The notes under the pieces: model-generated | The model's input: only the letters and a program-made list of their open reading frames with translations | Told to the model about the DNA's origin: nothing | Database searches by the model: none | Position numbers and translations under genes: made by a program | Part shown: positions 8,830 through 16,431 of the stretch, piece after piece | Layout: each line of letters opens with the position of its first letter | Numbering within the stretch: position 1 is the stretch's first letter | From: Exiguobacterium sp018617385 | GTDB taxonomy: Bacteria > Bacillota > Bacilli > Exiguobacteriales > Exiguobacteriaceae | Direction: 5' to 3' | DNA length: 64,000 bases | Assembly: GCF_018617385.1 (NCBI RefSeq) | Contig: NZ_JACSKA010000001.1 | Span: 1,364,001 to 1,428,000 of the forward strand

Positions 8830-9569
8830 TTCGCATTCACCACCTTTGTGATTGTTTGGATGGAACTCATTGACTCACTGCTTGATGTGATCAACTGTGC
8901 GGCATCTAACGTCGCGACTCGGCTGAACGTTCGTTTCCCGATCTTCGATGCGTCCGCGAGTACGAACGAGGTTTGTGCCAATTCGATTGCCGTTTTTTTG
9001 ACAAGCGCTTCTTCTGGGTCCGGGGTCGTGTAACCCGCTTCAAGGTCGATTCCATTCATTCCGAGAAAGGCGAGGTCGACGCGATAATTCATCATGCTCT
9101 CCCGTGCGTTATACCCGACAAGTGCCTGGGTGGAACGCTTTAATTCTCCGCCAATCACAAACGTCTTAATATCAAGATCAAATAATTCATTCGCAATCGG
9201 TAGACTGTTTGTGACGACGACAATCTTTTTGCCTTGTAAAAACGGAACCATCGCCTGAGTGGTTGTACCGGCATCTAAATAAATCGACATCCCGTCTTCG
9301 ATAAACGTTGCGGCCTTCCGTGCAATCGCAACTTTTTCATCTACGAACCGGTCTCGCTTTTCTTCAAATGTCGGTTCCTCGTCTGGAGTCGCAATGAGTG
9401 TTGCGCCTCCGTGAACCCTTGCCAGATACCCTTCCGCTTCGAGGTCCGTCAAATCTCGACGAATCGTCGACTCGGATGAATCCGTCAAATCAACCAATTC
9501 TTTTAATTTGACGACCTTCTGTTCAGATAAGCGTTGCAAAATCAACTGATGTCGTTGTTTCGTTAACAT
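8826..9569 (-). CDS. fruR: DeoR-family repressor of the fructose operon
   Basis: A 247-residue DeoR-family regulator: N-terminal winged helix (MLTKQRHQLILQRLSEQ, then SESTIRRDLTDLEAEG as recognition helix) and a C-terminal sugar-phosphate-sensing domain (YLDAGTTTQAM). By homology it represses the operon until fructose 1-phosphate accumulates. The start at 9569 is preferred because GGAGGG lies seven bases upstream; the ATG at 9587 would run through that ribosome binding site. It is first in the operon and overlaps fruK by four bases, so it should control its own synthesis. Confidence 0.93.
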   Translation of the reverse strand: MLTKQRHQLILQRLSEQKVVKLKELVDLTDSSESTIRRDLTDLEAEGYLARVHGGATLIATPDEEPTFEEKRDRFVDEKVAIARKAATFIEDGMSIYLDAGTTTQAMVPFLQGKKIVVVTNSLPIANELFDLDIKTFVIGGELKRSTQALVGYNARESMMNYRVDLAFLGMNGIDLEAGYTTPDPEEALVKKTAIELAQTSFVLADASKIGKRTFSRVATLDAAQLITSSSESMSSIQTITKVVNAK

Positions 9570-9592
9570 CTTGTTCCCTCCATACATCTAAT

Positions 9593-9611
9593 ATAAAGCG
9601 TTTTCATTATA
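9593..9611 (-). promoter_or_regulatory. fruRKA -10 element and cre site
   Basis: On the minus strand a perfect TATAAT (9606-9611) runs into TGAAAACGCTTTAT (9593-9606), which fits the CcpA cre consensus TGWAARCGYTWNCW at 13 of 14 positions. The cre covers the expected transcription start, where CcpA binding represses. No good -35 is seen at 17 bp, so FruR or an activator may matter. Confidence 0.65.
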
Positions 9612-9624
9612 AAAACAACTAAAA

Positions 9625-9652
9625 TCATTCAAAAACATTCATTTTCATTCAA
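9625..9652 (-). promoter_or_regulatory. probable FruR operator repeats
   Basis: TCATTCAA occurs twice, at 9625-9632 and 9645-9652 (20 bp apart), with a related ACATTCAT between them. The repeats lie just upstream of the fruR -10 element, as expected for a DeoR-type operator. The link to FruR is inference from position. Confidence 0.5.
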
Positions 9653-9671
9653 CTTGTCACAATTATAACAT

Positions 9672-9697
9672 AAAAAACGGTCAATTAATGACCGTTT
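9672..9697 (-). terminator. terminator of the downstream hydrolase gene
   Basis: Minus strand AAACGGTCA-ttaat-TGACCGTTT followed by further T residues, eight bases after the stop of the hydrolase gene at 9705. Confidence 0.85.
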
Positions 9698-9704
9698 CAC
9701 GAGT

Positions 9705-10619
9705 TTATGACTGTTTTTTTAACCATTCATTCAATTCTTGAACGAGTTTTGGGTGAATCGGCGCATCGATCGCTTCTCGATACTCTTTATGCAGCGTGAG
9801 AAGCGAATGGGGTGACTCCCGTGTCACGAGCAGATGATTCATATCATCGATGATCGATGAGGTGACCTCCCCTTTTGTTTGAATCATATGGACGTGTTCG
9901 GGTGGGACTTGGACATCACGTCCCCCCGTAATCGCAAGAACCGGGACGGTCACATGCTCCAACCGCTCTCGGACGTCATAGGATGCATGTTCTCGAATCC
10001 ATTTCGCATTTACGACTTGACCTCGATATTTGAAAGACGAGACGTTTGTCCGTAAAGAGCGCTCTAACAAATCGTCCTGTCGTTGTCTGACCTTTTTGGC
10101 AACGCCCGTCAACCGATAGAAGAGACCTTTTATTCCCTTCACATGTTCGATGTCTTTAGCGAGTGCATCTGCTTGGTATAAGAACATCTGCTTGGACGAT
10201 TCATGGAAACCGGAAAGTAAGATCAGTCCATCCGCCTTCGTCTCAAGTTGAACGGCAGGAGCAAGGACGGCCCCTTCACTATGACCAAGTAGATATAAGC
10301 GATTCACATCGGCCAATTGTCGAATGGTGCGTACGACAAGAATCGCATCGTTAATCAAGTCATGTAATCCGACTTTGTTGAAGTCTCCATCTGACTTCCC
10401 GATTCCTTGTTTGTCATATCGGAACACGTTATATCCATGGTCATACAACGCTTCTGCTAACTTGGCATACGTGTTAAAACCGACACCACCCATATTGCCG
10501 TCACGGTCACTCGGCCCACTTCCGCTCAACATGACAATCGTCGCCCGAGGCTCCTCATGGGAAAGAAAAGTTCCTGCAATCGTTCCATATGCTGTCGTAA
10601 TCGTCATCTCTTGTTTCAT
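9705..10619 (-). CDS. alpha/beta hydrolase (serine aminopeptidase S33-like)
   Basis: A 304-residue cytoplasmic hydrolase of the dienelactone hydrolase/S33 type. It shows the oxyanion segment LSGSGPSDRDGN (about 31-42), the nucleophile elbow GHSEG with Ser114, an Asp in ITGGRDVQVPPEH and a His in DDMNHLL, giving a full triad. The ATG at 10619 has GGAGGCGATACG before it. It is flanked by terminators on both sides and so forms its own transcription unit. Substrate unknown; bile-salt/ester-type activity is seen in relatives but cannot be assigned. Confidence 0.85.
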   Translation of the reverse strand: MKQEMTITTAYGTIAGTFLSHEEPRATIVMLSGSGPSDRDGNMGGVGFNTYAKLAEALYDHGYNVFRYDKQGIGKSDGDFNKVGLHDLINDAILVVRTIRQLADVNRLYLLGHSEGAVLAPAVQLETKADGLILLSGFHESSKQMFLYQADALAKDIEHVKGIKGLFYRLTGVAKKVRQRQDDLLERSLRTNVSSFKYRGQVVNAKWIREHASYDVRERLEHVTVPVLAITGGRDVQVPPEHVHMIQTKGEVTSSIIDDMNHLLVTRESPHSLLTLHKEYREAIDAPIHPKLVQELNEWLKKQS

Positions 10620-10661
10620 CGTATCGCCTCCATTACTATCATACCCGAAACCGACATCTAA

Positions 10662-10694
10662 AAAAATATGTCGCCGTCTTCTCGGACAGCGACA
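10662..10694 (-). terminator. terminator
   Basis: Minus strand TGTCGCTGTC-cgagaa-GACGGCGACA (one G-U pair) followed by ATATTTTTT, just after the stop of the M28-like gene. Confidence 0.82.
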
Positions 10695-10703
10695 ATGATC
10701 AGG

Positions 10704-11888
10704 TCAGTCAGTTAGCCAATCGTGCAGCCAATCGACCGCACCCGTTAACCCATCTTCCGACAGCCGTTCGAACGTATCTTTCTCCGTGAACACATGCCAG
10801 CTTCCTTCTAATGAGTCACTCAACATCAAATAAGGGATTCCTGCTTCATCGTAAGCGTCACCCGGTGAACTTGCCAACGAACGCACTTCTAGTTCAGCGA
10901 ATGGCGCCCGTTCTAGTACTGGATAGGATTTCATCCCTTTCGTCCGAACGTATAGTGGACCATCACCAGTCCCAAGAATATCGAGCATGACGACCGTTTC
11001 CACTTTTTCTTTATGTTCCGCTAGCCGTTCAAGGAAATCGTCACTCGCTTCTCTAGAGTCGCCGTTTCCATTCAAAAAGACATATCGAATCGTATAGTCT
11101 GGCATTTCCTCGTTCATCACCTGCATCAGATGATATAAGACCGTAGACGGACCGACGGCAGACAAATAATGGGCTCCGTGCCAGGAAGAATCGAGTCGTG
11201 ACATGAGAATGATCTCCCGTTCCGATTTTCCTTGTTGGACAAACTCGATATACGGGATCTCTTCACGATAAGGTTTGACTCGAATCGTTTCCCCGTCCTT
11301 CAGTTGTTCAGCCGTATCCAAGTCTACCCCTGTACCATCTAACTTCATATAGGATGACGTGAAAACGAAACCCCTCTCATATGGGTCGTCTTCATAAGGG
11401 GTGATCAGGTATCCTGCAGCTCCTGCAGATGCGAGCTCTGACAAGTACGCGTTCGCTTCCTGATCATTCAAAACCTCACCTGCGTAATCGACGGTATACG
11501 CATCCTCGATGTTGTCATATGAAAATTTTGTTGTCGGTAAGACGACCACTTTTTCTTTCACATCCGGAATGTCTTGTCCCCACGTCATATGTAGAATCGA
11601 TCCTTTGAACGGTTGATCAAACGTCATCGATGAAAACCCCTCATACGTTTCGTCCCCCACTTCAATCTCAGTCCAGCCGGTTATCCGTTCTGTGTAAAGG
11701 AGGTTTCGGTCCATGTCGATAGGTAACTCGGTTCCGAATGATTCAAAAAAGTCGGCACTCTCCCAACTATCCGCATTTCGATCAACTGATGAAATATATT
11801 CCGCGGTCTCGAGCGGCGTCGAATAAATTGGATTGAAGAAAAGAACAACTGTCGCGATTGAACGCAACAAACTAAACACAATGATCAT
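10704..11888 (-). CDS. exported M28-peptidase-like protein lacking catalytic residues
   Basis: A 394-residue protein with an N-terminal hydrophobic segment (about residues 1-20) that is a signal peptide or membrane anchor. The middle (about 85-190) resembles a PA/protease-associated insert, and the C-terminal 180 residues follow the M28 aminopeptidase fold. Key positions are changed: the family's H-Y-D is R-L-D, the N-D ligand pair is replaced by A-V-G, and the catalytic E-E reads N-G (FLNGNGDSREAS). Asp in VVMLDILG and a late His (SWHVFTEKDTF) remain. It is therefore probably not a normal metallopeptidase and may bind rather than cut peptides. Start at 11888 has GGAG eight bases upstream; 11909 does not. 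Confidence 0.6.
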   Translation of the reverse strand: MIIVFSLLRSIATVVLFFNPIYSTPLETAEYISSVDRNADSWESADFFESFGTELPIDMDRNLLYTERITGWTEIEVGDETYEGFSSMTFDQPFKGSILHMTWGQDIPDVKEKVVVLPTTKFSYDNIEDAYTVDYAGEVLNDQEANAYLSELASAGAAGYLITPYEDDPYERGFVFTSSYMKLDGTGVDLDTAEQLKDGETIRVKPYREEIPYIEFVQQGKSEREIILMSRLDSSWHGAHYLSAVGPSTVLYHLMQVMNEEMPDYTIRYVFLNGNGDSREASDDFLERLAEHKEKVETVVMLDILGTGDGPLYVRTKGMKSYPVLERAPFAELEVRSLASSPGDAYDEAGIPYLMLSDSLEGSWHVFTEKDTFERLSEDGLTGAVDWLHDWLTD

Positions 11889-12021
11889 GACACGATCTCC
11901 ATTCATCAATAAATTGCTATGTATACCATTTTTTATTATATACAGCTATTTATGGTCTGACTATTCAATTTTTTATCAATTTAAATATAATTTTAGAAAC
12001 TGAATGTCATATTCCGACCAC

Positions 12022-12050
12022 AAGAAAAGCCCGTTCGAGTTGAACGGGCT
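12022..12050 (-). terminator. adhE terminator
   Basis: Minus strand AGCCCGTTC-aactc-GAACGGGCT followed by TTTTC, about 18 bases past the adhE stop. Confidence 0.85.
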
Positions 12051-12068
12051 CCTTGTAGAGGTTGAACC

Positions 12069-14660
12069 TTATACGCCTTCGTATGCTGCGTACATGATTT
12101 CTTTTAATTCTTCAACGAGCGGCATTTTCGGGTTGGCCGTCGTGCATTGGTCTTCGAATGCGTCGACCGCCATCTTGTCGATCTTCGCATCAAGTTCTGC
12201 TTTCTTGATACCTTGCGCCTTGAACGAAAGTTTGATGTTCAAGCGTTGACCGAGCTCGATGATCGCTTGGACGAGTGACTCGACACCTTCAGCTGTCGTG
12301 CTTGCTGGAAGTCCGAGGTAACGCGCGATTTCTGCGTAACGTTCGTCTGCGATGAATGACTCATATTTCGGGAACGCCGCAAGTTTCGATGGGCGTGTCG
12401 CGTTGTAACGGATGACGTGTGGCATGAGAATCGCGTTCGTACGACCGTGTGGGACGTGGAACTCTCCACCGATTTTGTGAGCAATCGAGTGGTTGATACC
12501 GAGGAACGCGTTCGCAAACGCCATACCCGCCATCGTTGAAGCGTTGTGTACTTTCTGACGAGCTTCCGCATCGCTACCGTTTTCATAGGCTTTTGGTAGG
12601 TAGTCGAAGATCATCTTGATGGCGCGGAGGCAAAGTCCGTCTGTGTAATCATTCGCCATGACGGAAACATATGCTTCGATTGCGTGTGTCATGACGTCCA
12701 TTCCTGTATCAGCCGTGATTGAAGCTGGGACGGTCATGACGAACTCAGGGTCGACGATGGCGACGTCTGGTGTGATCGCATAGTCAGCAATCGGATATTT
12801 CACGTTACGTTTTTTATCTGTTATGACAGTGAACGGTGTCACTTCAGAACCTGTACCAGACGTTGTCGGGATGGCGATAAACATTGACTTGTTACCGAGT
12901 GTCGGGAACTTATACGTCCGTTTGCGAATATCCATAAATTTCTGGCGTAGATTCGAGAACTTCTCTTCTGGACGTTCGTAGAAGAGCCACATTCCTTTCG
13001 CAGCATCCATCGGTGAACCACCACCAAGTGCGATGATCATGTCTGGTTGGAAGTGACGCATCGCTTCGGCACCGTTCATGACCGTTTCAACAGATGGATC
13101 CGGTTCGACTTGGTCGAAGATGCGGTACTCGACACCAGCCGGCAAGTTTTTGATAACTTTGTCAGCGAATCCGAGTTTGACCATCATTTCATCTGTGACG
13201 ATCATCGCCCGTTTTTTCGTTGTGAGCGATTGAAGGTATTGTACTGAGTTTTTCTCGAAATAGATTTTTTCAGGTACTTTGAACCATTGCATATTCACGC
13301 GACGTCTCGCCACCTTTTTCACGTTGAGTAGATGTTTCGCCGTCACGTTTTCTGAGACGGAGTTTTTACCGTAAGACCCACAACCGAGCGTGAGGGATGG
13401 TGTCATTTCGTTATAAAGGTCACCGATTCCACCATGTGCTGAAGGTGAGTTGACGATGATGCGGCAAGCTTTCATACGGAGACCGAACTCAAGGATGGCA
13501 TCGTCATCTGTTGAGTGGATGACCGCCGTGTGACCGAGACCACCAATCTCGAGCATTTTTTCAGCGATTGCAAATCCTTCTTCACGTGATTGAACTTTAT
13601 ACGCACCGAGAACCGGGCTTAATTTTTCGTGAGAGAGAAGTTCCGTTGCGCCGACTGTTTCAAGCTCTGCAATCAAGATTTTCGTATCCGCTGGTACTTT
13701 GAGACCTGCCTGTTCAGCGATCCATGCTGCCGGCTTCCCGACGATATCAGGGTTGACCGCACATGTATCCGTGCGAATGACGAGCGTTTCAAGTTTTGCT
13801 TTTTCTTCTGGTGAGCAGAAGTAGCAACCGAGTGCCGTCATCTCTGCTTTCACTTCTTCATATACTTCTTGATCGACGATGATCGCTTGTTCAGACGCAC
13901 AGATCATTCCGTTGTCGAACGTTTTTGAAAGGATGACGTCTGAGATGGCACGCTTTACTTTTGCAGTCTTATCGATGTAGGCCGGTACGTTACCAGGTCC
14001 GACACCGAGTGCTGGTTTACCAGTCGAGTAAGCCGATTTGACCATCGCTGCCCCACCTGTCGCAAGGACCATCGCTACACCAGGGTGGTTCATGAGCGCT
14101 TTCGTCGCATCGAGTGACGGAACTTCAACCCATTGAATCAAGTTTTCAGGAGCACCTGCCGCCACTGCTGCGTCACGGAGGACACGAGCCGCTTCGCTTG
14201 AACATTGTTGCGCTGATGGATGGAACGCGAAGATAATCGGGTTACGTGTCTTGATGGCGATGATCGCTTTGAACATCGTTGTCGATGTTGGGTTTGTGAC
14301 CGGTGTGACCCCAGCGACGACACCGACTGGTTCCGCGATGTATGTGATTCCGTTTTGAACGTCATCTTCAAGGACGCCTACCGTTTTCTCACCACGGAGT
14401 GAGTTATAGATATATTCTGTCGCAAAAATGTTTTTGATCATCTTGTCTTCAAAGACACCGCGACCTGTTTCTGTATGTGCTAATTTCGCGAGTGCGACGT
14501 GTTGCTCGAGTCCCGCAAGCGCCATCGCCTGTACGATGTGATCAATTTTCTCTTGGTCGAACGTCATCAACGTATCGAGTGCCTTATGCGCACTTGCTAC
14601 GAGCGTGTCCACCATTTGTTCTGCCGTTGTTTCCACTTTTGCTTTCTCTTTGACTGCCAT
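12069..14660 (-). CDS. adhE: bifunctional acetaldehyde-CoA/alcohol dehydrogenase
   Basis: Converts acetyl-CoA to acetaldehyde and then ethanol, oxidising two NADH during fermentation. The 863-residue protein has the N-terminal aldehyde dehydrogenase domain (about 1-440; catalytic Cys in NGMICASEQ) joined to an iron-dependent alcohol dehydrogenase domain (about 455-863; GGGSPMDAAKGM for NADH, and the iron-ligand region with HAIEAYVS and GINHSIAHKIGG). The length matches the family and the enzyme forms spirosomes in relatives. ATG at 14660 is preceded by GAGGAGG. Upstream Rex-like and cre sites fit control by NADH/NAD ratio and carbon supply. Confidence 0.97.
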   Translation of the reverse strand: MAVKEKAKVETTAEQMVDTLVASAHKALDTLMTFDQEKIDHIVQAMALAGLEQHVALAKLAHTETGRGVFEDKMIKNIFATEYIYNSLRGEKTVGVLEDDVQNGITYIAEPVGVVAGVTPVTNPTSTTMFKAIIAIKTRNPIIFAFHPSAQQCSSEAARVLRDAAVAAGAPENLIQWVEVPSLDATKALMNHPGVAMVLATGGAAMVKSAYSTGKPALGVGPGNVPAYIDKTAKVKRAISDVILSKTFDNGMICASEQAIIVDQEVYEEVKAEMTALGCYFCSPEEKAKLETLVIRTDTCAVNPDIVGKPAAWIAEQAGLKVPADTKILIAELETVGATELLSHEKLSPVLGAYKVQSREEGFAIAEKMLEIGGLGHTAVIHSTDDDAILEFGLRMKACRIIVNSPSAHGGIGDLYNEMTPSLTLGCGSYGKNSVSENVTAKHLLNVKKVARRRVNMQWFKVPEKIYFEKNSVQYLQSLTTKKRAMIVTDEMMVKLGFADKVIKNLPAGVEYRIFDQVEPDPSVETVMNGAEAMRHFQPDMIIALGGGSPMDAAKGMWLFYERPEEKFSNLRQKFMDIRKRTYKFPTLGNKSMFIAIPTTSGTGSEVTPFTVITDKKRNVKYPIADYAITPDVAIVDPEFVMTVPASITADTGMDVMTHAIEAYVSVMANDYTDGLCLRAIKMIFDYLPKAYENGSDAEARQKVHNASTMAGMAFANAFLGINHSIAHKIGGEFHVPHGRTNAILMPHVIRYNATRPSKLAAFPKYESFIADERYAEIARYLGLPASTTAEGVESLVQAIIELGQRLNIKLSFKAQGIKKAELDAKIDKMAVDAFEDQCTTANPKMPLVEELKEIMYAAYEGV

Positions 14661-14743
14661 GTTAGGTTCCTCCTCATAAGTGAGAGCTTTTTATGAACAT
14701 ATTGACTTGATGGAAGCACATTGTGATGACTGTTTTCAAGAGA

Positions 14744-14761
14744 TTGTGCTTTCCTTCACAT
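14744..14761. promoter_or_regulatory. weak Rex-like site, adhE leader
   Basis: TTGTGCTTTCCTTCACAT matches the Rex consensus TTGTGAANNNNTTCACAA in 11 of 14 defined positions. It lies between the stronger Rex site and the adhE start, so it may be a second operator. Confidence 0.4.
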
Positions 14762-14802
14762 TCATAGAATACAATGTTTTTCAGTTTTTGTGGGTGACAA
14801 CA

Positions 14803-14820
14803 ATGTGAACTCTTTCACAA
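14803..14820. promoter_or_regulatory. Rex operator upstream of adhE
   Basis: ATGTGAACTCTTTCACAA matches TTGTGAANNNNTTCACAA at all defined positions but the first. Rex releases such sites when NADH rises, which would switch adhE on under oxygen limitation. Confidence 0.75.
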
Positions 14821-14912
14821 TATTTTTTTGTCATTTGTTGATAGTTCTTGATTTTTGTATGCGTCCTCAGTAAAATCGAATACGTTTTCATGAAAATGGT
14901 CCAATTCTTTTA

Positions 14913-14926
14913 TGTAAACGCTTACA
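14913..14926. promoter_or_regulatory. cre site between adhE and the MarR gene
   Basis: TGTAAACGCTTACA is a perfect palindromic match to the CcpA cre consensus TGWAARCGYTWNCW. It lies about 250 bp before adhE and 120 bp before the divergent MarR gene. Which promoter it serves is not clear; adhE is the likelier target. Confidence 0.75.
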
Positions 14927-14984
14927 TATTTTGTGTCGATTCAATCTCATCCATGATGTATCAATCATCACATCAACCCGTTTT

Positions 14985-15036
14985 TAGGTTCAACTGCACC
15001 TAACTCGTGTATAATGAAAATAGAACCTAACTAGGA
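14985..15036 (+). promoter_or_regulatory. promoter and putative operator of the MarR gene
   Basis: TATAAT occurs at 15010-15015. It is bracketed by an inverted repeat TAGGTTCA-ac-TGCACCTA (14985-15002), and ACCTAACT is present twice, the second copy at 15025-15032. Such flanking repeats suggest autorepression by the MarR protein. Confidence 0.5.
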
Positions 15037-15048
15037 AGTGAATCTATT

Positions 15049-15495
15049 ATGCCGAAACAAGATGCAGCGGACCAGTTTGTCAAACTGATTCCTTTAATTC
15101 GTCGTAAATTGTTACGTCGATCTGATTTTCCTCAAATTCCAAACCTGAACTTCTCTCATTTCCATCTATTGATGTTGATTGAGGACGAGGGGGCTGTCAC
15201 GAATGGACGAATCAGCGAGACACTCTCCATCGCTCCACCGAACGTTACCCCGCTCATCACGAAATTGTTGAACGAGGGGTATATCACACGGGTGCCAGAC
15301 GAGCGGGATCGCCGCGTGATTTGGAATCAACTGACCGAGAAAGGTGAACGAATCTTACTTGAGCGCAGAGACTCATTCCGTAGACTATTTGAGGAACGTC
15401 TCGCCTTTCTGAATGAGGACGAAACTGACCGACTCATTGAGAGTTTGAAGACACTTACAGAGATTGTCGAGAAGATGGACAAAGGTGACGAGTAA
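15049..15495 (+). CDS. MarR-family transcriptional regulator
   Basis: A 148-residue winged-helix dimer of the MarR family. The DNA-binding part is clear: helix NGRISETLSIAPPNVTPLITKLLNEG and the wing ITRVPDERDRRVIWNQLTEKGE, whose D-x-R-D-R-R motif is the MarR signature. N- and C-terminal helices form the dimerisation region. It has no partner gene directly downstream, so its likely main target is its own promoter and possibly the divergent adhE. No cysteine-based redox motif is evident. Ligand unknown. Confidence 0.92.
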   Translation: MPKQDAADQFVKLIPLIRRKLLRRSDFPQIPNLNFSHFHLLMLIEDEGAVTNGRISETLSIAPPNVTPLITKLLNEGYITRVPDERDRRVIWNQLTEKGERILLERRDSFRRLFEERLAFLNEDETDRLIESLKTLTEIVEKMDKGDE

Positions 15496-15575
15496 AACTT
15501 TTCTCGTCAATTCCCGCAACTTCTTATATAATCTGTAATGAATCTACGTACAAATGGAAAGAGAGATGACATGTA

Positions 15576-16289
15576 ATGGGTCGTAAATGGAACAACATTA
15601 AAGAGAAGAAGGCGTCAAAAGATGCGAACACGAGTCGCGTCTATGCGAAGTTCGGTCGCGAGATTTATGTGGCCGCCCGTCAAGGGGAACCTGATCCTGA
15701 GTTGAACCAGTCATTAAAATTCGTGGTGGAGCGTGCGAAGACGTATAACGTGCCCCGGGCGATCATCGATCGTGCCATCGACAAAGCCAAAGGTGGCGAT
15801 GAGGAAAATTTCGATGAGCTTCGATATGAAGGGTTTGGTCCGAATGGTTCGATGGTCATCGTCGATACTTTGACGAATAACGTCAACCGTACGGCTTCAG
15901 AAGTCCGTGCCGCTTTCGGTAAAAACGGAGGCAACATGGGAGTCAGTGGTTCGGTCGCATATATGTTCGATGCAACTGCCGTCATCGGTGTCAATGAGAT
16001 GTCGGCAGATGACGTCCTCGAACTCATGATGGAGCATGACCTTGATGTGCGTGATGTTATCGAGGAAGACGAGACGGTCATCGTCTATGCAGAGCCAGAA
16101 GCGTTCCACGCCGTTCAGACTGCATTCAAGGCTGCCGGAGTAGAAGAGTTTGCCGTTGCGGAATTGACGATGCTCCCGCAGAACGAAGTGTCACTCGATG
16201 ACGCTTCGCAAGAACAGTTTGAAAAATTAATCGATGTGCTCGAAGACTTGGAAGATGTGCGCCAAGTGTATCATAACGTCGAGATGTAA
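15576..16289 (+). CDS. yeeI: YebC/PmpR-family protein, YeeI type
   Basis: A 237-residue YebC-family protein. The N-terminus MGRKWNNIKEKKASKDANTS is that of the YeeI branch of Bacillales (the YrbC branch begins MAGHSKWNN). The highly conserved ELRYEGFGPNGSM and AFGKNGGNMGVSGSVAYMF segments are present. Members have been described as transcription regulators and, more recently, as factors that help ribosomes translate proline-rich stretches. The gene is monocistronic and ends at a strong terminator. Confidence 0.93.
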   Translation: MGRKWNNIKEKKASKDANTSRVYAKFGREIYVAARQGEPDPELNQSLKFVVERAKTYNVPRAIIDRAIDKAKGGDEENFDELRYEGFGPNGSMVIVDTLTNNVNRTASEVRAAFGKNGGNMGVSGSVAYMFDATAVIGVNEMSADDVLELMMEHDLDVRDVIEEDETVIVYAEPEAFHAVQTAFKAAGVEEFAVAELTMLPQNEVSLDDASQEQFEKLIDVLEDLEDVRQVYHNVEM

Positions 16290-16294
16290 CACGT

Positions 16295-16326
16295 AAGCGA
16301 TAACTTTCACGAGTTATCGCTTTTTT
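16295..16326 (+). terminator. terminator of the YebC gene
   Basis: AAGCGATAACT-ttcacg-AGTTATCGCTT followed by TTTT, six bases after the stop codon. Confidence 0.9.
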
Positions 16327-16336
16327 CATATTCGAT

Positions 16337-16365
16337 TTGACAAGGGTCACATCATATGTTAAATT
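16337..16365 (+). promoter_or_regulatory. sigma-A promoter of the YuiF gene
   Basis: A perfect -35 TTGACA (16337-16342), a 17-bp spacer and TAAATT (4 of 6 to TATAAT) lie 67 bp before the start codon. Confidence 0.6.
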
Positions 16366-16431
16366 TCAAAAAGTCTTTATCATATTAAAGTGATACCAAG
16401 AGAAAGAAAACGCGAAAGGTGTTGGATCGAT

